In this document: piece after piece, positions 1-7,500 of the stretch
Position numbering within the stretch: position 1 is the stretch's first letter
Layout: each line of letters starts with the position of its first letter
Assembly (NCBI GenBank): GCA_027493445.1
Contig: JAOSKU010000001.1
Location: 2,376,822 to 2,440,821, forward strand
DNA length: 64,000 nt
Origin: Thermoleophilia bacterium
GTDB taxonomy: Bacteria > Actinomycetota > Thermoleophilia > RBG-16-64-13
Reading direction: 5' to 3'
Made by a program: the position numbers and the translations under genes
The notes under the pieces: model-generated
What the model was told of the DNA's origin: nothing
What the model saw: only the letters and a program-made list of their open reading frames with translations
The model's database searches: none

Positions 1-233
1 CGAGCTTCGGTGGGGGTCTTCTCCTTCATCTCCCGGATGTCGGCCCCGGCGGCGAAGGCCTTCTCGCCTGAACCGGTCAAGATAACCGCCCCCACGTCGT
101 CCCGGTGCCCCACAGTGTGCAGCTCTCCCAGCAGGGCTTGCAGGACCTCTGTGTTGAAGGCGTTCAGCACATCGGGCCGGTTCAGCGTCATCGTGGCGAC
201 GCGACCCTCGACCGCTACCTCGACGATCCCCAT
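1..233 (-). CDS. Enoyl-CoA hydratase/isomerase (crotonase) family protein, N-terminal part
   Basis: The gene runs off the left edge of the window, so only about 77 N-terminal residues are visible. They open with MGIVEVAVEGRVATMTLNRP, the usual first strand and NRP turn of the crotonase fold, and reach AGADIREM, which carries one of the backbone NH groups of the oxyanion hole. Crotonases hydrate or isomerise enoyl-CoA thioesters in beta-oxidation-type pathways. The ATG is preceded by a GGGAG ribosome-binding sequence about 7 nt upstream. The gene lies downstream of the B12-binding mutase subunit, with repeat copy A between them, so it probably belongs to the same acyl-CoA gene group. The substrate cannot be told from this fragment. 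Confidence 0.85.
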   Translation of the reverse strand, partial: MGIVEVAVEGRVATMTLNRPDVLNAFNTEVLQALLGELHTVGHRDDVGAVILTGSGEKAFAAGADIREMKEKTPTEA

Positions 234-264
234 GCAATCCACTCCCTTCGCTATCGAGCGGGCC

Positions 265-432
265 CAGGAGGCTGTCGGAAAAAGAAACCTCGGCCGCCGG
301 AGCGCACTGGGCGGCGCCACGCGTTGTCCTCAGTCGCGCCCGTAGCGCTGCTACGAGCGCTCCCTGCGTCCTAGCCTGGCGCATACCCAGCGCACTCCGG
401 CGGCGAAGCGTCATTTCCCATCAGCCTGCTAG
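265..432. repeat. Dispersed intergenic palindromic repeat, copy A
   Basis: One full-length unit of a family seen seven times in the window. Its ends are inverted copies of each other (GGAGGCTGTCGGAAA at the left, TTTCCCATCAGCCTGCT at the right) and the middle carries CGTAGCGCTGCTACG, the apex of a long imperfect hairpin. The right end is flush with the stop codon of the neighbouring B12-binding protein: the TAG is part of the terminal repeat. Confidence 0.75.
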
Positions 433-833
433 AGCGCCTTTTCGGCCACCCGCTCCTCGATCGACTTGGTGATGTCGCCAGTACGTGCCCCTGGGGTGAA
501 GACAGCAGCCACCCCCTGGGCGAGAAGGGCCTCCCGATCTTCGTCGGGAATAGTACCCCCCGCCAGCACCACGATGTCCCCCACGCCCTGTTCGCGCAGC
601 AGACGCAGCACTTTGGGGACCAGGGTCATGTGCGCCCCCGAGAGAATGCTCAGACCCACGACGTCGGCGTCCTCCTGGATGGCGGTCTCAACAATCTGCT
701 CGGCCGTCTGATGGAGGCCCGTGTAGATGACCTCCATACCTGCATCGCGCAGAGCGCGGGCAATGACCTTGGCCCCTCGGTCGTGGCCGTCCAGTCCTGG
801 TTTCGCCATGACAACTCGGATCTTGCGTTTCAT
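429..833 (-). CDS. B12-binding (C-terminal domain) subunit of methylmalonyl-CoA mutase-type enzyme
   Basis: A 134-residue stand-alone cobalamin-binding domain. The N-terminal [15 protein letters not shown] contains the DxHxxG motif (DGHDRG, about residues 15-20) whose His ligates cobalt in base-off B12, followed by the Rossmann-type SILSGAH and VLAGGTIP strands typical of the small or C-terminal part of methylmalonyl-CoA and related acyl-CoA mutases. The radical-forming large subunit is not in this window. The matching GTPase chaperone MeaB lies at 4.3-5.3 kb on the same strand, which supports a methylmalonyl-CoA or isobutyryl-CoA type mutase. An AGGAGGG ribosome-binding site precedes the ATG by 4 nt. 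The acyl specificity is unknown. Confidence 0.9.
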   Translation of the reverse strand: MKRKIRVVMAKPGLDGHDRGAKVIARALRDAGMEVIYTGLHQTAEQIVETAIQEDADVVGLSILSGAHMTLVPKVLRLLREQGVGDIVVLAGGTIPDEDREALLAQGVAAVFTPGARTGDITKSIEERVAEKAL

Positions 834-922
834 GATGCCCTCCTCCAGCCGGAGCGATGCGCCCCACGTGCGCCGCCGCGACTCGTGATTCTAGACCACG
901 CACCCGCCTCGGTACAGCCGCA

Positions 923-2068
923 TCACGATTTCAGCAGCTCCCGAGCGATGACCAGACGCTGGATCTCCGAGGTACCCTCATAGATCTCGGTGATCTTGGC
1001 ATCGCGATAGTAACGCTCCACCGGGAACTCCTTGGTGTAGCCGTAGCCACCCAGGACCTGCACGGCCTCGGCGGTGTGGCGCCGGGCCATCTCGCTGGCG
1101 AACAGCTTCGCTTTCGCCCCTTCGGCCGTGTGGGGAAGGCCACTCATCTTGAGCCAGGCGGCCCGGTAGGTGAGAAGTCGAGCGGCGTCGATATCCTTGT
1201 CCATGTCGGCCAGCTTCCACTGGATGGCCTGAAAGTCGGCGATCAGCTGGCCGAACTGCTGCCGCTGCCCGGCGTAAGCCAGGGCTGTATCCAGACCGGC
1301 TTGAGCGATCCCGATAGCCTGGGCGGCAATGCCGATCCGCCCGCCGTCGAGCGTCTTCATGGCGATGACGAACCCCTCGCCCTCGGCGCCCAGCCGCGCG
1401 CTCTCGGCAACGCGCACGTTTTCGAGCACGAGGCCACGGGTCGACGAGCTATTCAGCCCCAGCTTCTCTTCCTCCCGGCCCAGCGCAAGACCCTCGGTCG
1501 CGGCATCGACGAGGAAAGCCGTTACCCCTTGGGCGCCGCTCCCGGGCGGGCCGGTTCGGGCCATGACGACGAAAAGCCCGGCAAAGCCGGCGTTGGTGAT
1601 GAACTGCTTCGCGCCGTTCAGCAGGTAGCCGTCGCCGTCTCTACGGGCCGAAGTGACAATGGAGGCCGCGTCCGAGCCCGATCCCGGCTCGGTAAGGGCG
1701 TAGGCACCCAGCACCTCCCCCGAAGCCAGGCGAGACACCCACACCTGCTTCTGCTCCTGTGTGCCGAACTCCAGGATCGGCAGCGTGGCGAGCGAAGTGT
1801 TTACCGCCACGGCCACGCCCACTCCCGCATCGGCCCGCGAAAGCTCCTCGATTACCAGGATGAAGCTGAGGTAGTCCGCCCCCGCGCCCCCATACTCTTC
1901 CGGTACGCAGACGCCAAGCAGCCCCAGCTCCCCAAGCTCGGCCAGCAGGTCCATGGGCACCACGTGCTCCCGGTCCCACTCGCGCGCCCGCGGCGCGATG
2001 CGCTCCCGGGCGAAGTCCCGGGTCATTGTCTGGATGTCACGCTGCTCCTCTGTCAGACCGAACTCCAC
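923..2068 (-). CDS. Acyl-CoA dehydrogenase
   Basis: A 381-residue flavoprotein of the short/medium-chain acyl-CoA dehydrogenase family, full length for the family. It shows the N-terminal helical domain, the FAD/substrate segment YALTEPGSGSDAAS near residues 125-140, and the C-terminal signature YYRDAKITEIYEGTSEIQR. The Glu of IYEGT (about residue 364) is the usual catalytic base position. It oxidises a saturated acyl-CoA to the 2-enoyl-CoA and passes electrons to an electron-transfer flavoprotein, which is not encoded here. The GTG start is preceded by AAGGAGG at 5-nt spacing. It lies between the thiolase and the mutase subunit, consistent with a fatty-acyl or branched-acyl degradation group. 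Confidence 0.93.
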   Translation of the reverse strand: MEFGLTEEQRDIQTMTRDFARERIAPRAREWDREHVVPMDLLAELGELGLLGVCVPEEYGGAGADYLSFILVIEELSRADAGVGVAVAVNTSLATLPILEFGTQEQKQVWVSRLASGEVLGAYALTEPGSGSDAASIVTSARRDGDGYLLNGAKQFITNAGFAGLFVVMARTGPPGSGAQGVTAFLVDAATEGLALGREEEKLGLNSSSTRGLVLENVRVAESARLGAEGEGFVIAMKTLDGGRIGIAAQAIGIAQAGLDTALAYAGQRQQFGQLIADFQAIQWKLADMDKDIDAARLLTYRAAWLKMSGLPHTAEGAKAKLFASEMARRHTAEAVQVLGGYGYTKEFPVERYYRDAKITEIYEGTSEIQRLVIARELLKS

Positions 2069-2080
2069 CGGCCCCTCCTT

Positions 2081-2304
2081 TTGGCGCTCGGCTCGAAACG
2101 AAGCCCCGGCCCCCGCGGCCGCCCTGGGCGGGGCGATGCGGTGTCCTCGGTCACGTCCGTAGCGCTGCTACGCCCGCTCCCTGCGTTCGTGCCTCGCCCG
2201 CACCCAGCGCACCCTGAGGGCGAGGCGTCATTCCGAACCGAGCTTGGGGCGCTCGATTCGGAAGGAAGCCCCGGCCCCCGCGGCCGCCCTGGGCGGGCGA
2301 GCTC
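2081..2304. repeat. Dispersed intergenic palindromic repeat, copy B (with extra partial unit)
   Basis: This fills the gap between the thiolase stop codon and the acyl-CoA dehydrogenase ribosome-binding site. It contains a full unit starting GCTCGGCTCGAAACGAAGCC, with the apex CGTAGCGCTGCTACG and the complementary arm ending near CATTCCGAACCGAGC, followed by a second partial arm (about 2240-2300) that repeats the AACGAAGCCCCGG-like end. Nothing coding is evident. Confidence 0.75.
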
Positions 2305-3484
2305 TCACACCTCGACGACGATGGCGTCACCCTGAGCCGTGCCGCTGCAGATGGCGGCCACGCCAAGACCACCGCCTCGGCGGCGCAGCTCCAGCACCAG
2401 GCTCAGGATAATGCGGGCTCCGCTGGCGCCAATGGGGTGACCGAAAGCCACCGCTCCCCCATTGACGTTGACCTTGTCCGAGTCGATTCCGAGCATGCGG
2501 ACGCCGTTGACCGCCACAGCGGCGAAAGCCTCGTTGATCTCCCAGAGGTCAACGACGCCCGGGCTCAGACCGATCCGCTCCAGCGCCTTATTTGCGGCCA
2601 GTGCGGGCACAGTTGCCAGATAGCGGGGCTCCTGAGCCACAGTGGCCCAGGAAAGGATGCGGGCCAGGGGTCGCAGCCCGCGCTGGGCAGCGTACTCCTC
2701 GGAGGCGACCACCAGAGCCGCCGCCCCATCGTTCACCCCGGGCGCGTTGCCTGCGGTGGTGGTCCCCCTTCGTGGAAGACGGGAGGCAAAGCAGCGAGTG
2801 CTTCCAGGCTCGTTTCCCGGCGCGGCCCCTCGTCGTGGTCGACCACAGTGATGCCCTCCTTCTTTCCCGGCACCATCACCGGCACGATCTCCTCTGCCAG
2901 CCTCCCTCGTCCATGGCGGCCACCGCCAGCCGGTGGCTGCGCAGTGCCCAAGCGTCCTGCTCCTCGCGGGAGATGCGGAGCTCGGCGGCCACGGTGCTGT
3001 TGTGCACGCCCATGTGCACGCGGTGGATGGGGTCGATGAGACCGTCGCGAGCCATGGCATCGACGAGTTCGCCGTTACCCATTCGGTAGCCGAAGCGGGC
3101 CTGTTCCAGTAGGTAGGGCGCGTTCGACATGCTCTCCATGCCCCCGGCCACCAGCAGTTGCATGTCCCCGCTCCGAATCATCTGGTCGGCCATGGTGACC
3201 GCGCGCATGCCCGACGCGCAGACCTTGTTGACCGTCTCGGAGGGCAGGTCGACTGGAAGATCGGCCAGCAGCGTGGCTTGGCGCGAAGGTGCCTGACCGA
3301 TCCCCGCCGCCAGCACGAGACCCACTAGGGCGTGTTCCACCTCCGCCGGCTCCACCGCCGAGCGCTCCAGCGCCGCGCGGATGGCGGCCGCACCGAGCTG
3401 TACGGCGCTCAACCCGGCGAGCGCCCCACCCAGCCTGCCGAACGGGGTGCGGGCCCCGGCAAGAATCACGGAATGGATGGCCAT
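2305..3484 (-). CDS. Acetyl-CoA acetyltransferase (thiolase), reading frame broken twice
   Basis: Thiolase of about 393 residues once two single-base gaps are restored. The first part has the active-site Cys in [12 protein letters not shown] (about residue 89), the second part [12 protein letters not shown], and the third part [12 protein letters not shown], the [10 protein letters not shown] histidine motif and the [10 protein letters not shown] cysteine segment. The frame changes at the C run 2904-2906 and at the C5 run 2764-2768. One additional base in each restores a normal family sequence, so sequencing error is likelier than gene decay. The ATG at 3484 has AAGGAG 7 nt upstream; the longer upstream frame is not thiolase-like. 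The enzyme would cleave 3-ketoacyl-CoA or condense acetyl-CoA and fits with the neighbouring acyl-CoA dehydrogenase. Confidence 0.88.
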
Positions 3485-3832
3485 CGTATGCTCCTTCTTG
3501 GGACGAGGAGTCAACACCCCTTTGCTGTCATACCACCAGGAACCGCGGCCAAACGCGCGGCCTCCCGCATGCCATCGAGCGGGCACGCAGGGCAACGCGC
3601 GGAATCGGGGGTACGCGACGGCGACCGCCCATCGAGATCACGCCCGACTGAACCGCCGCCCACGTCAACCGGTCGGCCGTCGCCGACCGGGGGGTGAAAA
3701 GGGTCTCACCCTCCGGAGTGGAGCTTCACCATCGACGCCCCATGGTTCACCGGTATCCCGTGCGGGGCTGCGGGCCCGAGGTCGTCAGCTCCACCCTAGA
3801 CCTAGGCGCCTCCCGGACGAATCGCGAGGCCG
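3485..3832. other. Intergenic region with hairpin potential, no gene assigned
   Basis: About 350 bases without a convincing gene. It contains a perfect 7-bp hairpin (GGTCGGC CGTC GCCGACC, 3671-3688), then GGTGAA (3693-3698) that can pair with TTCACC (3725-3730) around smaller stems, and a GCCCC/GGGGC pairing further right. On the minus strand this would be the leader of the thiolase transcript. I recognise no riboswitch class in it, and the high GC content makes chance pairing easy. Confidence 0.4.
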
Positions 3833-4129
3833 TTACCCCGCGTCCTGCCGGGGATCCGGCGCACCGACGTTTACGGCTGAGTCTTGAGCTTCTGGACACT
3901 CCGCGATCAGCACCGAAGCCAGGAGGCGGCTGAGGGCGCCGCTCGGCATGTCGAGAATGTAACACCCGCACACCGCGTGGGCCAGACGATTGAACCGCTC
4001 CTCATCGAGCTTCTCGAAGGGCGGGCTGGACGTCTCCGAGAGCCGCACTGGGCTGCCGCACCGGGGACACCGCCATGTCAGGGTATGTGGGGCCACGCCC
4101 GGTTTATCGGCGGGGGGCTGCCTGAACAT
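3833..4129 (-). CDS. Small hypothetical protein with zinc-ribbon-like cysteines
   Basis: A 98-residue reading frame on the strand of its neighbours. About residues 17-22 contain CPRCG, and later Cys residues occur in AVCGCYILDMP and ECPEAQD, a pattern compatible with a small metal-binding ribbon. The surrounding segment (LSETSSPPFEKLDEERFNRLAHAV) is hydrophilic and helical. The ATG at 4129 has only a weak GAGG close upstream, and a longer frame to 4225 would begin inside repeat copy C. I do not recognise the family, and the frame could be spurious. Confidence 0.4.
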   Translation of the reverse strand: MFRQPPADKPGVAPHTLTWRCPRCGSPVRLSETSSPPFEKLDEERFNRLAHAVCGCYILDMPSGALSRLLASVLIAECPEAQDSAVNVGAPDPRQDAG

Positions 4130-4142
4130 GAGCCTCGTGAGC

Positions 4143-4258
4143 TGGGAGCCCGTTTCAAGACGAAGCCTTGAGCGCCGGGCCGTACGGGGCGGTGCGATGC
4201 GGTTACTCGGTCGCACCCAGCGCACCCCGAGGGCGAGGCGTCACTCTGAGACGAGCTT
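4143..4258. repeat. Dispersed intergenic palindromic repeat, copy C (shortened)
   Basis: A shortened unit. The left end GTTTCAAGACGAAGCCTTGAG and the right end GAGGCGTCACTCTGAGACGAGC are inverted relatives of each other and of the ends of copy D, but the central CGTAGC...GCTACG apex is missing. The right end is flush with the TAG stop codon of the MeaB gene (4259-4261). Confidence 0.65.
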
Positions 4259-5326
4259 CTAGCGCCCGTCAGCGTCGAGGTCCGCCTCGGATATGCCGAA
4301 GACTTCGACCAGAATCGCACGCACGGCCGACAAGGGGTCGAGCTCCTGCTCCCTCACCCTCTGCATCACCGCAGCCAGGCGAGGATCGCGATCCGCGCGT
4401 CCCAGCAGCCAGCGCTGCATCTCGCAGGTGGCCAGGGCGACCACCTCTTTCTGCAGGTTCTCCCCGCGACGAGCGGCCAGGAGGCCGGTCTGCTCCAGGT
4501 AGGCGTGGTGCTGGGTTACGGCCGCCCACAGCTCAGCCGCTCCTTCGCCGGACAGGGCGTTGGTGGCCAGCAGCGGTGAATCCCACCCCGCCCGCCGCTC
4601 GTCAAGCGCCAGGATGCTTCTGATCTCGTTGAGGGTGACCTCAGCCGCGGGGTGATCCTTCTTGTTGACCACGATGATGTCCGGGATCTCCATCACGCCG
4701 GCTTTCAGCGCCTGGATCGAGTCGCCCGAGCCGGGCATAAGGGCGAGGACCACTGTATCGGCAATGGACGCGATCTCGATCTCGCTCTGACCGACACCGA
4801 CAGTCTCGAGGAAGACCACCTGCTTGCCGGCGGCGTCCAGAATGAGGGCCGCCTGCAACGTAGCCCTGGCCAGACCTCCCAAATGCCCGCGCGTACCCAT
4901 CGACCGGATGAACACATCGCGGTCGAGAAAATGCTCCCCCAGGCGGATGCGGTCACCGAGAACGGCTCCTTGGGTGAACGGACTCGAGGGATCGACTGAA
5001 ACGACTCCCACGCTCAATCCGCTCCGCCGGCACTCGGTGATGAGAGCCGAGATGAGGCTCGATTTGCCCACTCCAGGCGGACCGGTAAGGCCGACCCGCA
5101 TGGCCCCGCCCGTGGACGGGTACAGCACCCGCACGATCTCGCCCATCACCGGATCGCCGTTCTCGACCAGGGAGATCGCACGCGCTATTGCACGACGATC
5201 TCCCTGGAGAACCCGTTCGGCAAGCACTCCTGCGCGCGCCCTGAGCTCCTGGTTCAAAGGGGACGGATCGATGCCCAAGGCTCGGGGGTTGAGAGACTGT
5301 GAGCTCGTTTCAGAATGACGCTTCAC
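4259..5326 (-). CDS. meaB: MeaB/ArgK-type GTPase, methylmalonyl-CoA mutase chaperone
   Basis: A G3E-family GTPase of up to 355 residues. The Walker A motif GLTGPPGVGKSSL lies near residues 78-90, VSVDPSSPFTQGAVLGDRIR is the family-specific switch segment, ETVGVGQSE the switch II region and NKKD the guanine-specificity motif. MeaB proteins gate cobalamin loading and protect methylmalonyl-CoA mutase, and the B12-binding mutase subunit lies 3.5 kb downstream on the same strand. The start is uncertain: the GTG-initiated frame from 5326 begins inside repeat copy D (residues MKRHSETS are repeat-derived), so translation may start nearer LGIDPSPLNQELRARAG, for example at a TTG about 16 codons in. Confidence 0.92.
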   Translation of the reverse strand: MKRHSETSSQSLNPRALGIDPSPLNQELRARAGVLAERVLQGDRRAIARAISLVENGDPVMGEIVRVLYPSTGGAMRVGLTGPPGVGKSSLISALITECRRSGLSVGVVSVDPSSPFTQGAVLGDRIRLGEHFLDRDVFIRSMGTRGHLGGLARATLQAALILDAAGKQVVFLETVGVGQSEIEIASIADTVVLALMPGSGDSIQALKAGVMEIPDIIVVNKKDHPAAEVTLNEIRSILALDERRAGWDSPLLATNALSGEGAAELWAAVTQHHAYLEQTGLLAARRGENLQKEVVALATCEMQRWLLGRADRDPRLAAVMQRVREQELDPLSAVRAILVEVFGISEADLDADGR

Positions 5327-5460
5327 CGCCAGGGTGCGCTGGGCGAGTGCGAGGCAAGGACGCAGGGAGCGGGCGTAGCAAAGCTACGGACGCGACCGAG
5401 GACGCCGCATGGTGCCGTCCAGCGCGGCCCGGCGCTCAAGGCTTCGTTTGAAACGAGCGC
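5290..5460. repeat. Dispersed intergenic palindromic repeat, copy D
   Basis: A complete unit between the tatA stop codon and the meaB start. The ends GAGCTCGTTTCAGAATGACG and GCTTCGTTTGAAACGAGCGC are inverted repeats, and the arms meet at CGTAGCAAAGCTACG. Its left edge supplies the first codons of the annotated meaB frame and its right edge abuts the tatA stop codon. Confidence 0.78.
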
Positions 5461-5667
5461 TTAGGCTTTCTTCTCTTCTTCGCTCGCTTCCTTGCTCTCG
5501 GCGAGGGCCTGGCGGATCTCGGATTCGCTGTCTTTCAGCCCCCTCTTGAAGCCCGTGATCGCCTTCCCCAAAGACGAACCCAGCTCAGGCAGGCGCTTCG
5601 GCCCGAAGATAACCAGGATCACGATGAGGACGATGGCAATCTCCCAAGGTCCGATCCAACTGGGCAT
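5461..5667 (-). CDS. tatA: Sec-independent protein translocase subunit TatA
   Basis: A 68-residue protein with the TatA plan: a single N-terminal membrane helix (IGPWEIAIVLIVILVIFGP), the FGPKRLPELGSSLGKAITGFKRG hinge and amphipathic helix, and a short charged tail rich in Glu and Lys (ESKEASEEEKKA). TatA forms the pore-like component of the twin-arginine pathway, which exports folded, often cofactor-bearing proteins. A GGGAG ribosome-binding sequence precedes the ATG. A longer upstream frame lacks family character. TatB and TatC are not in the window. A TATACT -10-like hexamer lies on the same strand about 90 nt upstream (5754-5759). Confidence 0.92.
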   Translation of the reverse strand: MPSWIGPWEIAIVLIVILVIFGPKRLPELGSSLGKAITGFKRGLKDSESEIRQALAESKEASEEEKKA

Positions 5668-6029
5668 GCTGACACTCCCTTCTCGTGCATGCAGCCCCCT
5701 TGGATGGGGAGCACGCGCTTGCGCAAGGCATGCACTGGTTTCCGACGATAGGTAGTATAGTCCCCGGAGGCCACCGGGACCACACCGACCTCTCGGCGTT
5801 TCAATCAAACGAAGCGCACGATCCGAGCGAGAAACGCAAGGCGAACAGGGGAGAACCGTGCCGGACCTGGACAGGGTTGAGGTGGGCCAGCCTCCACTCC
5901 AAGGCACTTCCTTCAACCGCCCGACGATACCTCTACGCCGCGCCCTCGTGGGATCTGCTCACCTGGCAGTGGCCCAGGGAGTCTTTGTTGTTCCGGAAGA
6001 AGATCATTCCGTATTTGGCTTTATTCGCC
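5668..6029. other. Intergenic region between tatA and the 6C RNA promoter
   Basis: About 360 bases with no convincing coding frame. On the minus strand a TATACT hexamer (5754-5759) could be the -10 element of the tatA promoter, but no good -35 is visible. On the plus strand the region leads into the small-RNA promoter at 6030. The few short frames here lack start signals and family features. Confidence 0.4.
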
Positions 6030-6058
6030 TTTACACGAGCGGCTAAATAGGCTACACT
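6030..6058 (+). promoter_or_regulatory. Sigma-70-type promoter of the 6C RNA
   Basis: TTTACA (6030-6035), a 17-bp spacer and TACACT (6053-6058) make a good housekeeping-type promoter, predicting transcription from about 6064. No open reading frame follows; the transcript leads straight into two hairpins. Confidence 0.65.
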
Positions 6059-6063
6059 TGTGC

Positions 6064-6149
6064 CGTTCGAGTTGTGAAGCTCGACACACATACATACGCC
6101 CCCCTATGCCGGCCTTTCTCTCCCCCCGGGAAAGGCCGGATCCTTTCTT
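6064..6149 (+). ncRNA. 6C-type small RNA
   Basis: The sequence downstream of the promoter contains a 6-bp hairpin closed by a GUGA tetraloop (CGAGTT GTGA AGCTCG), then CATA CGCCCCCC TATG, a short stem whose loop has six consecutive C, then a perfect 10-bp stem CCGGCCTTTC/GAAAGGCCGG whose loop also contains CCCCCC, followed by a T-rich stretch. Two stem-loops each displaying six or more C define the 6C RNA, a non-coding RNA described from Actinobacteria whose C-rich loops are proposed to pair with G-rich mRNA sites. The exact 5' end is inferred from the promoter. The assignment is by eye, without a covariance-model score. Confidence 0.7.
6109..6149 (+). terminator. Intrinsic terminator and second C-loop hairpin of the 6C RNA
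   Basis: Perfect 10-bp stem CCGGCCTTTC (6109-6118) with GAAAGGCCGG (6130-6139), an 11-nt loop containing CCCCCC, and a following ATCCTTTCTT tract. Confidence 0.65.
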
Positions 6150-6229
6150 GAGTGCCGTTCGGAATGAAGCCTCGCGGCCGGGGTGCGCTGGGCGGCCTGG
6201 GGCCCGGGGCTTTGTTTCCAGCCGAGCGG
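6150..6229. repeat. Dispersed intergenic palindromic repeat, copy E (truncated)
   Basis: A truncated unit without the central apex: TTCGGAATGAAGCCTCGCGG at the left, and the right end (GGGGCTTTGTTTCCAGCCGAGC) matching the family end sequence. It lies directly downstream of the M24 peptidase stop codon and directly after the 6C RNA terminator. Confidence 0.6.
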
Positions 6230-7500
6230 CTACAGCATCCACACCTCGTCGCACTCGAAAGTGAGTCGTTCCAGCCCGGACGAGGTCACACGCCAGGTGT
6301 TCTCCACTCCGACGGATCCCCGGCCGGGGAACACCAGCTTCGGCTCCAGGGCGAAGACGTTCCCCTCCTTGAGCGGGTGTGCCGCGCCCGCCGCCAGGAA
6401 GGGGGGCTCGTCGATCTCAAGCCCCACACCGTGTCCCACGAAGGCTACCTGGTTGGGGTGGGCCCCCATGAAATGTGCGCTGTAGCCAAGGGCGTCGGCC
6501 TCCGCGAGAGCCGCGGCGTAGAGCTCACCGCAGATGGCGCCCGGTCTCGCTCGGGCCACCACCGCCTCCTGAATGCGCAGGCAGGCTTGGTGTGCCCGGA
6601 CCAGGTCGGCCGGCAGCTCGCCCAGGCTGAGCACCCGGGTCTGGTCCACCACGTATCCATCCAGGGCCCCCCGAAATCAACGACGATGGGCTGGTGCGCC
6701 TCGATGACGCCCCGTCCCGCTCCCTGCGCCACCGCCGGTGTGAGCCCCAACCCGCCCAGCGGAGCGTCCATGCCCGAACCCACCGCCGAGGACGCGCCCG
6801 CGAAGACATGTACCAGCACCATCTCTTGGCCGAAAGCCCGGAAGCGGATGAGCCCTTGGTGGCCGCTGCGACGAGCTACGGCCTCAAGGTGGGCGGAGAC
6901 CTCGATCTCTCTCATGCCTTCGGTGATGAACGCAGCCGCTTCGCGTACGATCAGCTCGGCCATCTGGCCGCAGCGCCGCAAGGTCTCGAGCTCGTATGGG
7001 GACTTCACCGCGCGAGCCGCGCGCACGATGCCCGAGCAGTCGACCAGATCGGCAGTGGGGAAGAGGGCTTGGTAGCGACGAAAAAGGTTGACCGGCATCA
7101 CATCGAGCTCGAAGGCGAGGCGCCCCTCCGGATCGACACCCTCGCGCGCTATGGCCGCCGGCAGCTCGCGCAGGCTGGACAGCGCCTCGACCCGGTCCAG
7201 ATTCGACTCCTCTCGAGCCCGGTCGACATCCCGGCGCACCAAGTACACCGGCTCACCGGCGGCGGGCACCAGCAGGTGCCCCTGCTGGATGGAACCGGTG
7301 AGGTAGAAGAGATCGACGTTCTGGACGAAGATGCCCGCAGCCATACTGTGTTCGCGCAGCCCCTGCTGGACAGCCGCGAGCCGCTTCCGCAGCTCCTCTG
7401 AGGGCACAGCCTGAGGGGGAACATCGAAAGCCGCCAGGGCGAGGCCGGCAGCGCCGCTGGCGGTTCTTATGCCTGCCGCCGCGCCCTCAAGGCGTCTCAT
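6230..7500 (-). CDS. M24-family metallopeptidase (Xaa-Pro dipeptidase-like), one frameshift
   Basis: About 423 residues after restoring one base in the C6 run 6667-6672, where IVVDFGG continues as ALDGYVVDQTRVLS. The N-terminal half is a creatinase-like domain (VDLFYLTGSIQQG). The C-terminal pita-bread domain shows the five expected metal ligands: Asp in VVDFGG, Asp in VVDQTR, His in VGHGVGLEIDEPP, Glu in FALEPKLVF and Glu in GVENTWRVT. Such enzymes cleave Xaa-Pro dipeptides with two divalent metals, although some members are creatinase- or lyase-like. The ATG overlaps the stop of the upstream MBL gene (ATGA), so the two are probably translationally coupled. Confidence 0.87.

Noticed and set aside
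2305..3484. Thiolase as a true pseudogene or as programmed frameshifting
   Set aside because: Both shifts are single missing bases in C runs, all catalytic residues are intact and eleven other genes show the same type of fault; sequencing error explains it better.
3671..3688. GGTCGGC-CGTC-GCCGACC as terminator or operator
   Set aside because: No T tract on either strand and no fit to the TetR-type motif beyond chance.
3694..3933. 79-codon plus-strand frame (KRVSPSGVELHH...)
   Set aside because: No ribosome-binding site or family features. It overlaps the opposite-strand zinc-ribbon-like frame and a hairpin-rich gap.
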